IMG/VR virus record: IMGVR_UViG_3300021373_002579
Location: 1 to 25,413 of that record
Reading direction: 5' to 3' (one strand)
Source of the DNA: a virus
DNA: 25,413 bases
Shown here: piece after piece, positions 7,508-16,315 of the stretch
Numbering within the stretch: the stretch's first letter is position 1
Layout of the letters: each line of letters begins with the position of its first letter
Notes under the pieces: model-generated
The model's input: the letters and a program-made list of their open reading frames with translations, nothing else
Told to the model about the DNA's origin: nothing
Databases searched by the model: none
Program-made: the position numbers and the translations under genes

Positions 7508-9346
7508 ATGGCTAATCGTAAAATATCATATACAGAGAGAGATTTTGAAGGTCTAAGACAGGACCTTATTAATTTTACACAACAATATTACCCTGAACTT
7601 ATTGATAATTTTAATGACGCTTCCGTCTATTCAGTATTTTTAGATTTAAATGCTGCTATCGGAGATAATTTACATTATCATATTGACAGAAGTATTCAAG
7701 AAACGGTATTACAATACGCCCAACAAAAGTCTTCAATATATAACATCGCGAGAACTTACGGTCTTAAGATACCAGGAAACAGACCGTCGATAGCTCTGGT
7801 AGATGTCTCAATTACAGTGCCCGCTTTTGGAGACCAAGAAGATAGTAGATATCTAGGGATAATACGTTCAGGTTCACAATTTGTAGGTGCCGGTCAGATA
7901 TTTGAGAATCAAGATGACATAGACTTTAGTACTCAATATAACAGTAAAGGATTTCCTAATAGGACTAAAATACCAAACTTTGATGCCAATAATAGAGTAG
8001 TTAATTATACTATAACCAAAAGGGAGGTTATGGTTAATGGTACCTCTAAGGTATTTAAAAAAGTCATTAATGCGAATGATGTTAAACCTTTCTACGAATT
8101 TTTCTTACCAGAAAAGAATGTTATTAGTATAACTTCTTTAATACAAAAAGATGGAATTTCATACTCAAGTCCACCTACTTATGATGAATTTATAACTTCA
8201 CCTGATAAATGGTATGAAGTGGACGCACTAGCCGAAAACACAGTTTTTGTTGAAGACCCAACAAAAGCGTCAGACAACCCAAGTATTAAAGTAGGTAGGT
8301 ATATTGAAACTGAAAATAGATTTATTTCAGAATACACACCTAAAGGTTATTGTAGAGTACAGTTTGGTAGTGCAACAGTTACCGCTGATGAGCAATTGGC
8401 AGAATTTGCTAGAACGGGTATACCCGTAAGATTACAGGACTATCAAAATAATATCGCGTTAGGTAAAACAGTTAAGGCAAATACTACTATATTTGTTAAG
8501 TACAGGGTAGGGGGTGGTTCTTCATCAAATATCGGAGTTAACACGATTAATCAAATTGGAAATATAAACTTTTCGATAAATGGACCTTCTGAAAATATTA
8601 ATCAAAACGTATTACAAAGTTTAAGATGTAATAATGTTACTGCAGCGATTGGAGGGGGAGACCTACCAACAACAGAAGAGGTTAGAAATATGGTCACATA
8701 TAACTTTGCGGCACAAAAAAGAGCAGTGACTATTAATGATTATAATTCACTAATAAGAACAATGCCTAGTCGATTTGGTGCACCTGCTAAAGCTTCAATT
8801 ACTGAAGAAGACAATAAAATAAAGATAGAAATTCTTTCTTTAGACTCAAACGGAAAGTTGACCGAAAATGTTTCAAATACATTAAAGGATAATATCGCGA
8901 ATTATTTATCAAATTATAGGATGATAAATGATTATATTTCTATTAGAAGTGCAAATGTTATTGACTTAGAATTTGAATTTAGTGTAGCAATGACATCGAC
9001 AGAAAATCAGGGACAAGTAATAACAAATATAGTTAATAGTGTGAATTCTTATCTTTCACCAAATACAAACCTCTTAGGTAAGAATGTAAACATATCTGAT
9101 ATACGTAGAATTATTCAAGATATTCCGGGAGTTAGTACACTCGCGGATTTAAAGGTTTACAACAAAACAGGAGGGCAATACTCCTCTTCTGAAACATCCC
9201 AAAGGTACGTTGATAATGATACTAAACAAATTGAGTTAGTTGATGATACAATTTTTGCACAACCTAACCAAATATATCAGATTAGATTTCCTGAAAAAGA
9301 CATCAAAGTGAGAATCAAACAACTTAAGAACGTAGACTTCTCATAA
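7508..9346 (+). CDS. 6: Baseplate wedge protein, gp6-like (Baseplate J family)
   Basis: This is probably the wedge protein that dimerises with neighbours to form the inner baseplate ring, like T4 gp6, P2 gpJ and TssF. The N-terminus (ISYTERDFEGLRQDLINF, residues 5-22) and the following DASVYSVFLDLNAAIGDNL are typical of T4-like gp6. A Baseplate J-type signature, KRAVTINDYNSLI, lies near residues 401-413, preceded by TTEEVRNM. The C-terminal part (about 480-560) has the usual domain with DIRRIIQDIPGVSTL. Its 612 aa compare with 660 aa for T4 gp6. It is co-transcribed with gp25, and a 70-base gap follows. There is no signal peptide or membrane segment. Confidence is high for the family and slightly lower for strict gp6 equivalence. 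Confidence 0.88.
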   Translation: MANRKISYTERDFEGLRQDLINFTQQYYPELIDNFNDASVYSVFLDLNAAIGDNLHYHIDRSIQETVLQYAQQKSSIYNIARTYGLKIPGNRPSIALVDVSITVPAFGDQEDSRYLGIIRSGSQFVGAGQIFENQDDIDFSTQYNSKGFPNRTKIPNFDANNRVVNYTITKREVMVNGTSKVFKKVINANDVKPFYEFFLPEKNVISITSLIQKDGISYSSPPTYDEFITSPDKWYEVDALAENTVFVEDPTKASDNPSIKVGRYIETENRFISEYTPKGYCRVQFGSATVTADEQLAEFARTGIPVRLQDYQNNIALGKTVKANTTIFVKYRVGGGSSSNIGVNTINQIGNINFSINGPSENINQNVLQSLRCNNVTAAIGGGDLPTTEEVRNMVTYNFAAQKRAVTINDYNSLIRTMPSRFGAPAKASITEEDNKIKIEILSLDSNGKLTENVSNTLKDNIANYLSNYRMINDYISIRSANVIDLEFEFSVAMTSTENQGQVITNIVNSVNSYLSPNTNLLGKNVNISDIRRIIQDIPGVSTLADLKVYNKTGGQYSSSETSQRYVDNDTKQIELVDDTIFAQPNQIYQIRFPEKDIKVRIKQLKNVDFS

Positions 9347-9381
9347 TACATCCATATACTTTTATTTTTTTGAAATTAAAA

Positions 9382-9407
9382 TTAGGATAAATAACTATTT
9401 ATCTTAA
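9382..9407. repeat. AT-rich inverted repeat before the 1725-aa gene
   Basis: Arms TTAGGATAAATA and TATTTATCTTAA flank a 2-base centre (AC) and pair over 12 positions with one G-T mismatch. The left arm carries the candidate late promoter and the right arm resembles the CATATTTATTAA 12-mer. It could be an operator, a weak leader hairpin, or two overlapping opposed elements. Confidence 0.5.
9386..9393 (+). promoter_or_regulatory. Candidate late promoter -10 (GATAAATA)
   Basis: GATAAATA lies 23 bases before the ATG at 9417, in one of the few real gaps of the tail block. It matches seven of eight bases of T4 late TATAAATA and the looser NATAAATA form of marine T4-like phages. No -35 would be expected for such promoters. 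Confidence 0.4.
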
Positions 9408-9416
9408 AAGTAATTT

Positions 9417-12400
9417 ATGCCCAAATCATATAGATTTAGAACTGAAGTTGGTGTTGATAAAGAAGTAAGAATTAACATCGAGCAAGATTTTGATTTCTTA
9501 GAAATTTTATCCTTAAAATTTAAGCAAGAAGATTTGTATGGCAGATTTTGTGCCGACTACGGTGTCGTTGCTGGAAGAGTTGTGGTTAATGGGGGTTTTG
9601 GTGTACCTAATGTAAATGTGTCTATCTTTGTCCCGTTAGACAATATTGATGAACAGGACCCTATAATATCCACCTTATATCCTTATAAAAAGATAACGGA
9701 TAAGAATGAGGATGGGTACAGATATAATTTATTACCTTACGAACAGGAATATGGAGGACATACCCCGACAGGTACGTTCCCAAGTCGAGATGATGTTTTA
9801 ACGAGAAATGAAGTTTTACAGGTATATGAAAAGTATTATAGGTATACTGTCAAAACTAATGAATCTGGTGACTTTATGATTTTTGGAGTACCGTTAGGTC
9901 AACAAAAAGTAGTTATGGATTTGGACTTATCTAATATAGGTCAATTCTCATTAAGGCCGGCGGATTTAATAAGAATGGGCAGGGGTGTAAAAACACAATT
10001 TAACGGTCAACAGTTTAAGTCTAGTGAAGACTTAAATAGTTTACCACAAATAGTAAATATCATTAAAGAAATTGAAGTTTACCCTTTTTGGGGTGAAAAT
10101 GATATATGTGATGTTGGAATTACTAGAACGGATTTTGATTTGAGAGATGAAGGAATTGAAATAAACCCGACTTCGATTTTTATGGGTTCTATATTTTCCA
10201 CAGTAAAAGATGAATATCTAAGGGCAAATTGTAAACCAAAAAACAAGTCAGGAAAACTGTGTGATTTAGAAACGGGACCTGGTCAAATATTAGCTTTGAG
10301 ACAAACCATTGACGTTGACTTTAGCGGGAGACCAATCATTGAAGAATATAAATTAGAAGAAGGTGGTAATGTGATTGATAGTGACGGGGTGTGGATGATT
10401 GACTTACCAATGAATTTAAATTATGTCACCACTAATGAGTTTGGAGAACAAATTATTTCACCCGACCCCAAAAACGGTATACCGACAAAAGGTAGGTATA
10501 GATTTAAAATAAAATATCAGAATGAAGGAGGATTAGATGAGGATGTTTTACGTGCTAATTATTTAGTACCAAACATTAAAGAGCATGGATGGTCAGGTAG
10601 TACGACTGATGAAATACCTTCAGAGGAGAAGAGAAATAAATCATACGCATTTTCACTAAATTGGGATGACTATTATGATAGTGACGCAGCAATAAATTGT
10701 AATGATAGTTTTTATGAATTTAATTACAATAAAGTTTATACCATTGCGAGTCACCTTGACAGATTTAAATGGGGATTTAATAGAAATAAACATTTAGGTA
10801 TAAAAGAGATTAACGATGATACGTGTCGCTCAACAAACAACACACCACCAGTAAATGACGCGTCTAGAAGAAATAGCCCATTCATATTTCTATTCAATTT
10901 TCTTCTTAGTATAGTAACAGTACCTTTAGTTACTTTGATAATAATTGCTCATGTATTGGCGTTCATATACCCGATATTAAGAATTATCATAAATATTATA
11001 GTTGCAATAATAAATGGAATTATTTATGCCTTATGTAAAGCGGTTGCTTGGATACCTGGGGTAAACTTAGAGTGTAAAAAATCAACAATAACGCCATTAC
11101 CGAAGGATAACCCATTTAAGACAATTGCACTACCTATGATGTCATATCCTGACTGCGAGGCATGTGAATGTAAAACAAGTCCAACGGATAATAGTAGTGA
11201 ACAGGAAGAGTCTGCATTACAAGCAGAAAGTGATATGGCTTTCGGAGCGTTATTAGACGCTACTACGATAAGTAATTTTGAGTATGACCCAATACAATCT
11301 GCCGCAAGTTACGAATGTCCATACTATTACCCCGGTATGCAAAACACTTACTTGTATAGATTGCAACAACAAATACTTGGTTCAGGAAGTGAAAACAACA
11401 ATGATAATGGTTATTATCGAGATTTAATTTTAGAAAATGATTCATTAGCTGGAGGTACTGACAAAGACCAAAAAGAGTGGTACAAATCACCGATATATCC
11501 AGTATTTAAAGATTTCGGAGCAGACAGTAATAATGGGTATAAGATTAGATGGAAGTTTCAGTATAACCCAACATGGGCTCAAGCTCTTAACTTGATGAAT
11601 AGAAGACACATGTACTTCGGCGATAACGGTAATAGTGGTTTGTTTTGGACAATGCAGAATAGCACAGGATTCCGTACAACGAATAGAATAGAGGTTAGGT
11701 GTGTAAATGATGAGTTTGGTTCACAAGACGGCGCACCGTGGACTGATATGTGTAATGTCTTCTTGTTTGACCCAGGTACTGAAGTTAAAACGGGTACTCT
11801 AATGACGTTTAATGACTTAAACAATATTGTTGACCCTAACTTAGACACTCACCCAGGAGGTAACCAATTTGGTAACACATCAATAACAGGTCAGACGAAT
11901 GGAAATCCTAATGGGTACACAACAGTTCCTGTACCATATGTAAAGGTAAACGGACAACAGGGTACAGGATATGCTAATTTAGTAGTAACAGGAACCACTT
12001 CTTTCTATACATTTAAAAGTGGTGTTGAATACTTTCAGGTATTGACTGCTATGACAATTAGTGAATTGAGTACTAAGTTAAAAAATGACGAATTAAATAG
12101 TTTACTTAATAAATTTGTAAGGAGATACAGAACTAAACATGGGTGTAGTTTGGGTTCTGATTTAGAAGATGGTTTTGAGTCTTCATATAAATCTACTGAA
12201 CACGCGGTTGATTGGGAAAATATAGTCGTAGGTTTCTTTGTAAGAGGTGTTGACGTTTATACGCCTAGACAAAAAATGAGATATGATTTATCTAAACTAT
12301 TTGGTTGGGGTGTATATGATGAGAATGTATATGTGAGTAATATTGTTGTTGAAGGTGATTATTATATGAATGTACCTATACAGCCTAATTATGGTGATAG

Positions 12401-14594
12401 TGATGATGAGTGGTGGAGTTCATATAAATCACCCTCACCACACTATGAACTTGATGGAAACAATGTCGGTGGAATTAACTTACCATGGAATTCAGGGACA
12501 AACGGTGACGGAAACAACTGGAACCCATCAAATAGATTATATCATACTTCATATACATTCACCCCAAAACAGTCTGATTGGGAGACATTTAGAACTTATA
12601 GTTTTAATAAATATGTTTCATTAGATGGTCAGTGTAATAATCGTATGACTGGATATATGGGTGAATTTGCGACAAATGTTGAGTCAGAAAACTTTCCCGA
12701 TTCAGGACTTAATCCTTGGATGCAAAGAGGTATTGAAGGTTGCGGATATCAATGGGCGGATTATACCGGTACGGGTGAAGATAAAAGAGAAAGACGGCTT
12801 GATGAAAATTCACACAGAATAACCTCAGTATGTTCATTGTACTTACCTAAAAACTTTGAAGGTAATGGAGACGGCACATATCCAAACGATGTACCGTATA
12901 CCGATATGGTAAGACACGATAAGATAGTATTTAGGTCAGATAGATTACCCTCTGGTGATGTATTTGAAAATTTTGATGGAGATAGAAAAACATTCAGAAG
13001 ATATGTTCTACATATGAACAATGTTCAAAAAATATATTTTATTAGTGACGATGGTGTTATAACTACAGGTGCGGGTGGTGAAGTAGTTGGTGCCGCGGAT
13101 GACAGTGGTAATTCTGCAGATGATTTGGAAGATGCAAACCAAACAGTGTCTAACGTGATATCATCATTCAGTTGTGGTGGTATGGTACCCTTAGGATGTT
13201 ACGAAGGTGAAGGTGATGAATTTGACATACAGAATCCGTGTTATTTAAGTGAGAATCAAGTGTGGACTGGTTCTGAGAGAGTAGTGAATGGATGTTATAA
13301 TTTTGTAATTAAGAGAGTTATATTATCAATACCTAGAGATTTAATTTTGTTTTTTGAATGGAGAACAAGAATAAGATTTATGTATGCTTTATGTCAGGGT
13401 ATAATAGGTGAAATGTTCCAAAACAATTGGTTAAACGGTACTTTATATATGCCGGCTTTTCAAAAACAAACATTATTTAATTCTGATAATGAGCCTAGAA
13501 GATATCGTTATTGTGGTGACCCACAACAATTTTGGGACAACAGAAAAAATCAAGGACCAGTGTATTTTAATACTGACACTAATTCATTCTTTTACAGGTC
13601 AACACCATTCAACGATGAAAGTAATCAATTTGTAGGTCAAGAACCTGGAAGGTCTTACTATACTGGGCAAAACAAGAAAAACATATGGAGTCCCACCACT
13701 ATAATGGAATTAGGTCCTAGAGATGAGTTCACTAAAGAAATTGCATTTTCACCTGAATTTGAAGGATACTTTGTAGATTTAGTAACATCATCGTCCTATA
13801 AAGATATATCTACTATTATCAATCTATTTGCGGTATCTAGACTCGCTAACTCAAACTTTTTAGAAAACTTATTAAACGCAGGAGACGCTAGTGTAGGTGC
13901 GATATTCTCAAGAGAATTTGATACAATAGCTGACGGCACTGCATTTGCAGATTTTATAACTAATCCATTTGATTCTCGTGTTGATGGTGACTTTGCTCAA
14001 ATGATAAGTATTAATAGTGAATTTGGTGTCTTACCATACTTAGACGGTAATTACGAAGACAGTATTACAGTTGCTGATGATAGGTTTGGTATATGGTTTA
14101 GTTCAAATACCCAAAATAGAAGATTAATAACAGATGGTGTTACAACATTTGGTACAGAAGTAGATGGGCCTACTAATAGATTTGGATACCCTAACTCACA
14201 GATAATACCATACTATATGTGGAGAGTAAAAGACAACGGTCTGTTTGGTACCGAACAAAATACATGGGAAACGTCATGTGTATACGCATCACCATATCAA
14301 GGAGACGACTTTTTTAATGGTAGTGGTAAGTACATGAAACCAAATGCGGGATATGGTCTCGGTTATATTTATAATAAAAACTCTGATGGGTCAGAATTAG
14401 ACGAGTTCCCAACTAATAGTCCTAATGTTTGTGATGACTCTTCTTCGGGAGGTATAATACCAGATGCGTTATCGGATGGTTTAGCCCGAGGAAACTTTAA
14501 AGTAGGTAATCCGTTCCATTTCTATTTTGGGTTAAGAAGAGGAAAAACTGCAATGAGTAGATACATACAAAAATATATTTTTGATTTAGAATGA
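9417..14594 (+). CDS. Giant tail/baseplate protein with N-terminal beta domain and internal hydrophobic segment
   Basis: I cannot assign this 1725-aa protein to a named family; its location between gp6-like and gp7-like wedge genes makes it a tail or baseplate component. Residues about 50-175 look like a carboxypeptidase-regulatory (CNA-B-like) beta sandwich: VAGRVVVNGGFGVPNVNVSI, then YTVKTNESGDFMIFGVPLG. Residues 489-549 are strikingly hydrophobic, with only R522 and K541 as charges, enough for two or three membrane spans. Just after lies C580-xx-C583-x-C585. The rest is rich in Asn, Gly, Tyr and Trp, as in beta-rich fibre or adhesin proteins. Another semi-hydrophobic stretch (about 1295-1350, FMYALCQGIIGEMF) lies near the C-terminus. 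There is no signal peptide. Its stop overlaps the next start (ATGA). It may be a host-contact or membrane-penetrating protein, but that is inference. Confidence 0.85.
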   Translation: MPKSYRFRTEVGVDKEVRINIEQDFDFLEILSLKFKQEDLYGRFCADYGVVAGRVVVNGGFGVPNVNVSIFVPLDNIDEQDPIISTLYPYKKITDKNEDGYRYNLLPYEQEYGGHTPTGTFPSRDDVLTRNEVLQVYEKYYRYTVKTNESGDFMIFGVPLGQQKVVMDLDLSNIGQFSLRPADLIRMGRGVKTQFNGQQFKSSEDLNSLPQIVNIIKEIEVYPFWGENDICDVGITRTDFDLRDEGIEINPTSIFMGSIFSTVKDEYLRANCKPKNKSGKLCDLETGPGQILALRQTIDVDFSGRPIIEEYKLEEGGNVIDSDGVWMIDLPMNLNYVTTNEFGEQIISPDPKNGIPTKGRYRFKIKYQNEGGLDEDVLRANYLVPNIKEHGWSGSTTDEIPSEEKRNKSYAFSLNWDDYYDSDAAINCNDSFYEFNYNKVYTIASHLDRFKWGFNRNKHLGIKEINDDTCRSTNNTPPVNDASRRNSPFIFLFNFLLSIVTVPLVTLIIIAHVLAFIYPILRIIINIIVAIINGIIYALCKAVAWIPGVNLECKKSTITPLPKDNPFKTIALPMMSYPDCEACECKTSPTDNSSEQEESALQAESDMAFGALLDATTISNFEYDPIQSAASYECPYYYPGMQNTYLYRLQQQILGSGSENNNDNGYYRDLILENDSLAGGTDKDQKEWYKSPIYPVFKDFGADSNNGYKIRWKFQYNPTWAQALNLMNRRHMYFGDNGNSGLFWTMQNSTGFRTTNRIEVRCVNDEFGSQDGAPWTDMCNVFLFDPGTEVKTGTLMTFNDLNNIVDPNLDTHPGGNQFGNTSITGQTNGNPNGYTTVPVPYVKVNGQQGTGYANLVVTGTTSFYTFKSGVEYFQVLTAMTISELSTKLKNDELNSLLNKFVRRYRTKHGCSLGSDLEDGFESSYKSTEHAVDWENIVVGFFVRGVDVYTPRQKMRYDLSKLFGWGVYDENVYVSNIVVEGDYYMNVPIQPNYGDSDDEWWSSYKSPSPHYELDGNNVGGINLPWNSGTNGDGNNWNPSNRLYHTSYTFTPKQSDWETFRTYSFNKYVSLDGQCNNRMTGYMGEFATNVESENFPDSGLNPWMQRGIEGCGYQWADYTGTGEDKRERRLDENSHRITSVCSLYLPKNFEGNGDGTYPNDVPYTDMVRHDKIVFRSDRLPSGDVFENFDGDRKTFRRYVLHMNNVQKIYFISDDGVITTGAGGEVVGAADDSGNSADDLEDANQTVSNVISSFSCGGMVPLGCYEGEGDEFDIQNPCYLSENQVWTGSERVVNGCYNFVIKRVILSIPRDLILFFEWRTRIRFMYALCQGIIGEMFQNNWLNGTLYMPAFQKQTLFNSDNEPRRYRYCGDPQQFWDNRKNQGPVYFNTDTNSFFYRSTPFNDESNQFVGQEPGRSYYTGQNKKNIWSPTTIMELGPRDEFTKEIAFSPEFEGYFVDLVTSSSYKDISTIINLFAVSRLANSNFLENLLNAGDASVGAIFSREFDTIADGTAFADFITNPFDSRVDGDFAQMISINSEFGVLPYLDGNYEDSITVADDRFGIWFSSNTQNRRLITDGVTTFGTEVDGPTNRFGYPNSQIIPYYMWRVKDNGLFGTEQNTWETSCVYASPYQGDDFFNGSGKYMKPNAGYGLGYIYNKNSDGSELDEFPTNSPNVCDDSSSGGIIPDALSDGLARGNFKVGNPFHFYFGLRRGKTAMSRYIQKYIFDLE

Positions 14595-16315
14595 GTAATA
14601 AAAAATCACATGAGATTAGGATTGTTAGAGGTGAAGACCGTTTTGCCGGCTCTTCAAATTCTGATATACAAATTAATGTCGATTTACAAGGAAATAAAAG
14701 GAATAAAGTTGAGGGTGACAGGGTAAAAATTCTAAATTTAGAACAACAATTTAATGATGAAAGACAGAGGTCTAAAAAATTTAGAATCGCCGGTAAGATA
14801 ACTAATATATTTGATAATGTAATTTCTGGTGGTACACAGTATGAACCATATAAAAATAGTTTATACTACATAAATGAAGTAAATACTGTAGAGAGTGGGT
14901 CGATAATATGGGAAGGTTATCCACAATATGACGAATTTACTTTTTATCGCACTAGAGGTATTGATGGACATTTAACTTTTATTAATAAGAGTGCGACAAC
15001 ATATAATTGGACTACATATATTTCATATGGATACAGTAACAAAGAAGACCAATCGATGAAACACAAAGTTATTTTTGAAGGCGGTGTTTCTGTAAATAAT
15101 TTTGTTGTGACTGATGGTGTTCCTTACTACATATTAAACAAACAAAAATCAGGAAAAAACTTATTAACATTTTATTGTGGTGTAGACCATAATCTATCTA
15201 TCGGTGATTGGATTTACACTAAAAATGAAATTGCAGGTAAAAGGTACTTTGAAGTGTATAGTTTAGGTGACGAGTCTTATGGTAACGAAAAAAGAGTATT
15301 TTCGATTCTTAATTACGGATTTGATGACCCTTTATTTGGTAATTACGCAACAGGTAATTTTAGGAGAGTTATAGACATTAATAATACAGGTGAAACAACA
15401 TCAAAATATTATATAAGAACTCATAAAATTTTAACTCAGAGTACTAATTCAGACATAACTAAACTAGGATTTGAAAGTAATCCATTTCCGGTAAAGAAAA
15501 AATTAGAATACTCAGGACTAACTCCTAATAATGTACAAAGAACATCAATAAAGGACGGGTCAATGACTGTTGGAATATCTTTTGATGAAGATATAAACCT
15601 TGAAGGGTTAAAAGATAATTTAGACAGACCTATAACAGAATTATATGTGACAATACTTAATAAAGGTTATATGGGTTGGTTTAATAACCCTTCATTAGGA
15701 TTTAATTTAAGTAGTACTGGAATTCAAGTTGGTTGGGATATGAACTTTCTTAGTAATGATGTTGATGAATGGTGGGGAGTTAATAATTACAATAATCGAG
15801 ATAATATACCATTTGGTGAGTATGAGACTAACGGTAATACCTTTTATTACAACAAAGATTTAAAAAAGGGAGACGTTATTATGGGTTCAATGTGTGAATA
15901 CAATGAATATGAAAATAAAGAAACTGAATTGAGTGAAATTAGTCATAAAATCTCGTATAACCCTCAAATATTTGATAATAATAGTTTAAATACAAATCCG
16001 GATGGTTATGTATATAAACCACACTATAAAATACCAATTACTACATATTCTGATTATATAGAAACGGGAGAAAAAGACAAGGTCGATTTAGTTCCCGACT
16101 ATGCGTTCTTTTCTAAGTATGAGAATCAATGGAGATGGAGAGATATCTATCAGTACGGATTTATTGATAGTAATGGTAATGGATATAATTACCCATTTAT
16201 AAATGGATGCCACTATCCATATACTAGTATTTTATTTTTACTATCCCCAATGGAAAAAGACTTAAATAATTATAATAGTGTAATTTACGCACCAATAATT
16301 GACGATTGTGAATAA
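14591..16315 (+). CDS. Unrecognised 574-aa tail-region protein
   Basis: I do not recognise this protein. It starts inside the ATGA overlap with the preceding giant gene, which suggests translational coupling and a shared complex. The first 80 residues are polar and basic (HEIRIVRGEDRFAGSS, then EQQFNDERQRSKKFRIAGKI) and may form a structural arm. The remainder is rich in Asn, Tyr, Gly and Ser, with many short strand-like stretches and little helix, as in beta-structured tail or fibre proteins. It has few cysteines, no signal peptide, no membrane segment and no enzymatic motif that I can see. Position in the run between gp6-like and gp7-like genes suggests a baseplate-associated part. Its end overlaps the next gene by 8 bases if that gene starts at GTG 16308. 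Confidence 0.8.
   Translation: MSNKKSHEIRIVRGEDRFAGSSNSDIQINVDLQGNKRNKVEGDRVKILNLEQQFNDERQRSKKFRIAGKITNIFDNVISGGTQYEPYKNSLYYINEVNTVESGSIIWEGYPQYDEFTFYRTRGIDGHLTFINKSATTYNWTTYISYGYSNKEDQSMKHKVIFEGGVSVNNFVVTDGVPYYILNKQKSGKNLLTFYCGVDHNLSIGDWIYTKNEIAGKRYFEVYSLGDESYGNEKRVFSILNYGFDDPLFGNYATGNFRRVIDINNTGETTSKYYIRTHKILTQSTNSDITKLGFESNPFPVKKKLEYSGLTPNNVQRTSIKDGSMTVGISFDEDINLEGLKDNLDRPITELYVTILNKGYMGWFNNPSLGFNLSSTGIQVGWDMNFLSNDVDEWWGVNNYNNRDNIPFGEYETNGNTFYYNKDLKKGDVIMGSMCEYNEYENKETELSEISHKISYNPQIFDNNSLNTNPDGYVYKPHYKIPITTYSDYIETGEKDKVDLVPDYAFFSKYENQWRWRDIYQYGFIDSNGNGYNYPFINGCHYPYTSILFLLSPMEKDLNNYNSVIYAPIIDDCE

Noticed and set aside
9355-9371. T-rich stretch after the gp6-like gene as a terminator
   Set aside because: No stable GC stem precedes the T run, so it does not look like an intrinsic terminator.
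12370-12624. Second + strand open frame of 84 codons
   Set aside because: It lies wholly inside the 1725-aa gene in another frame, has a composition unlike a folded protein and has no leader.
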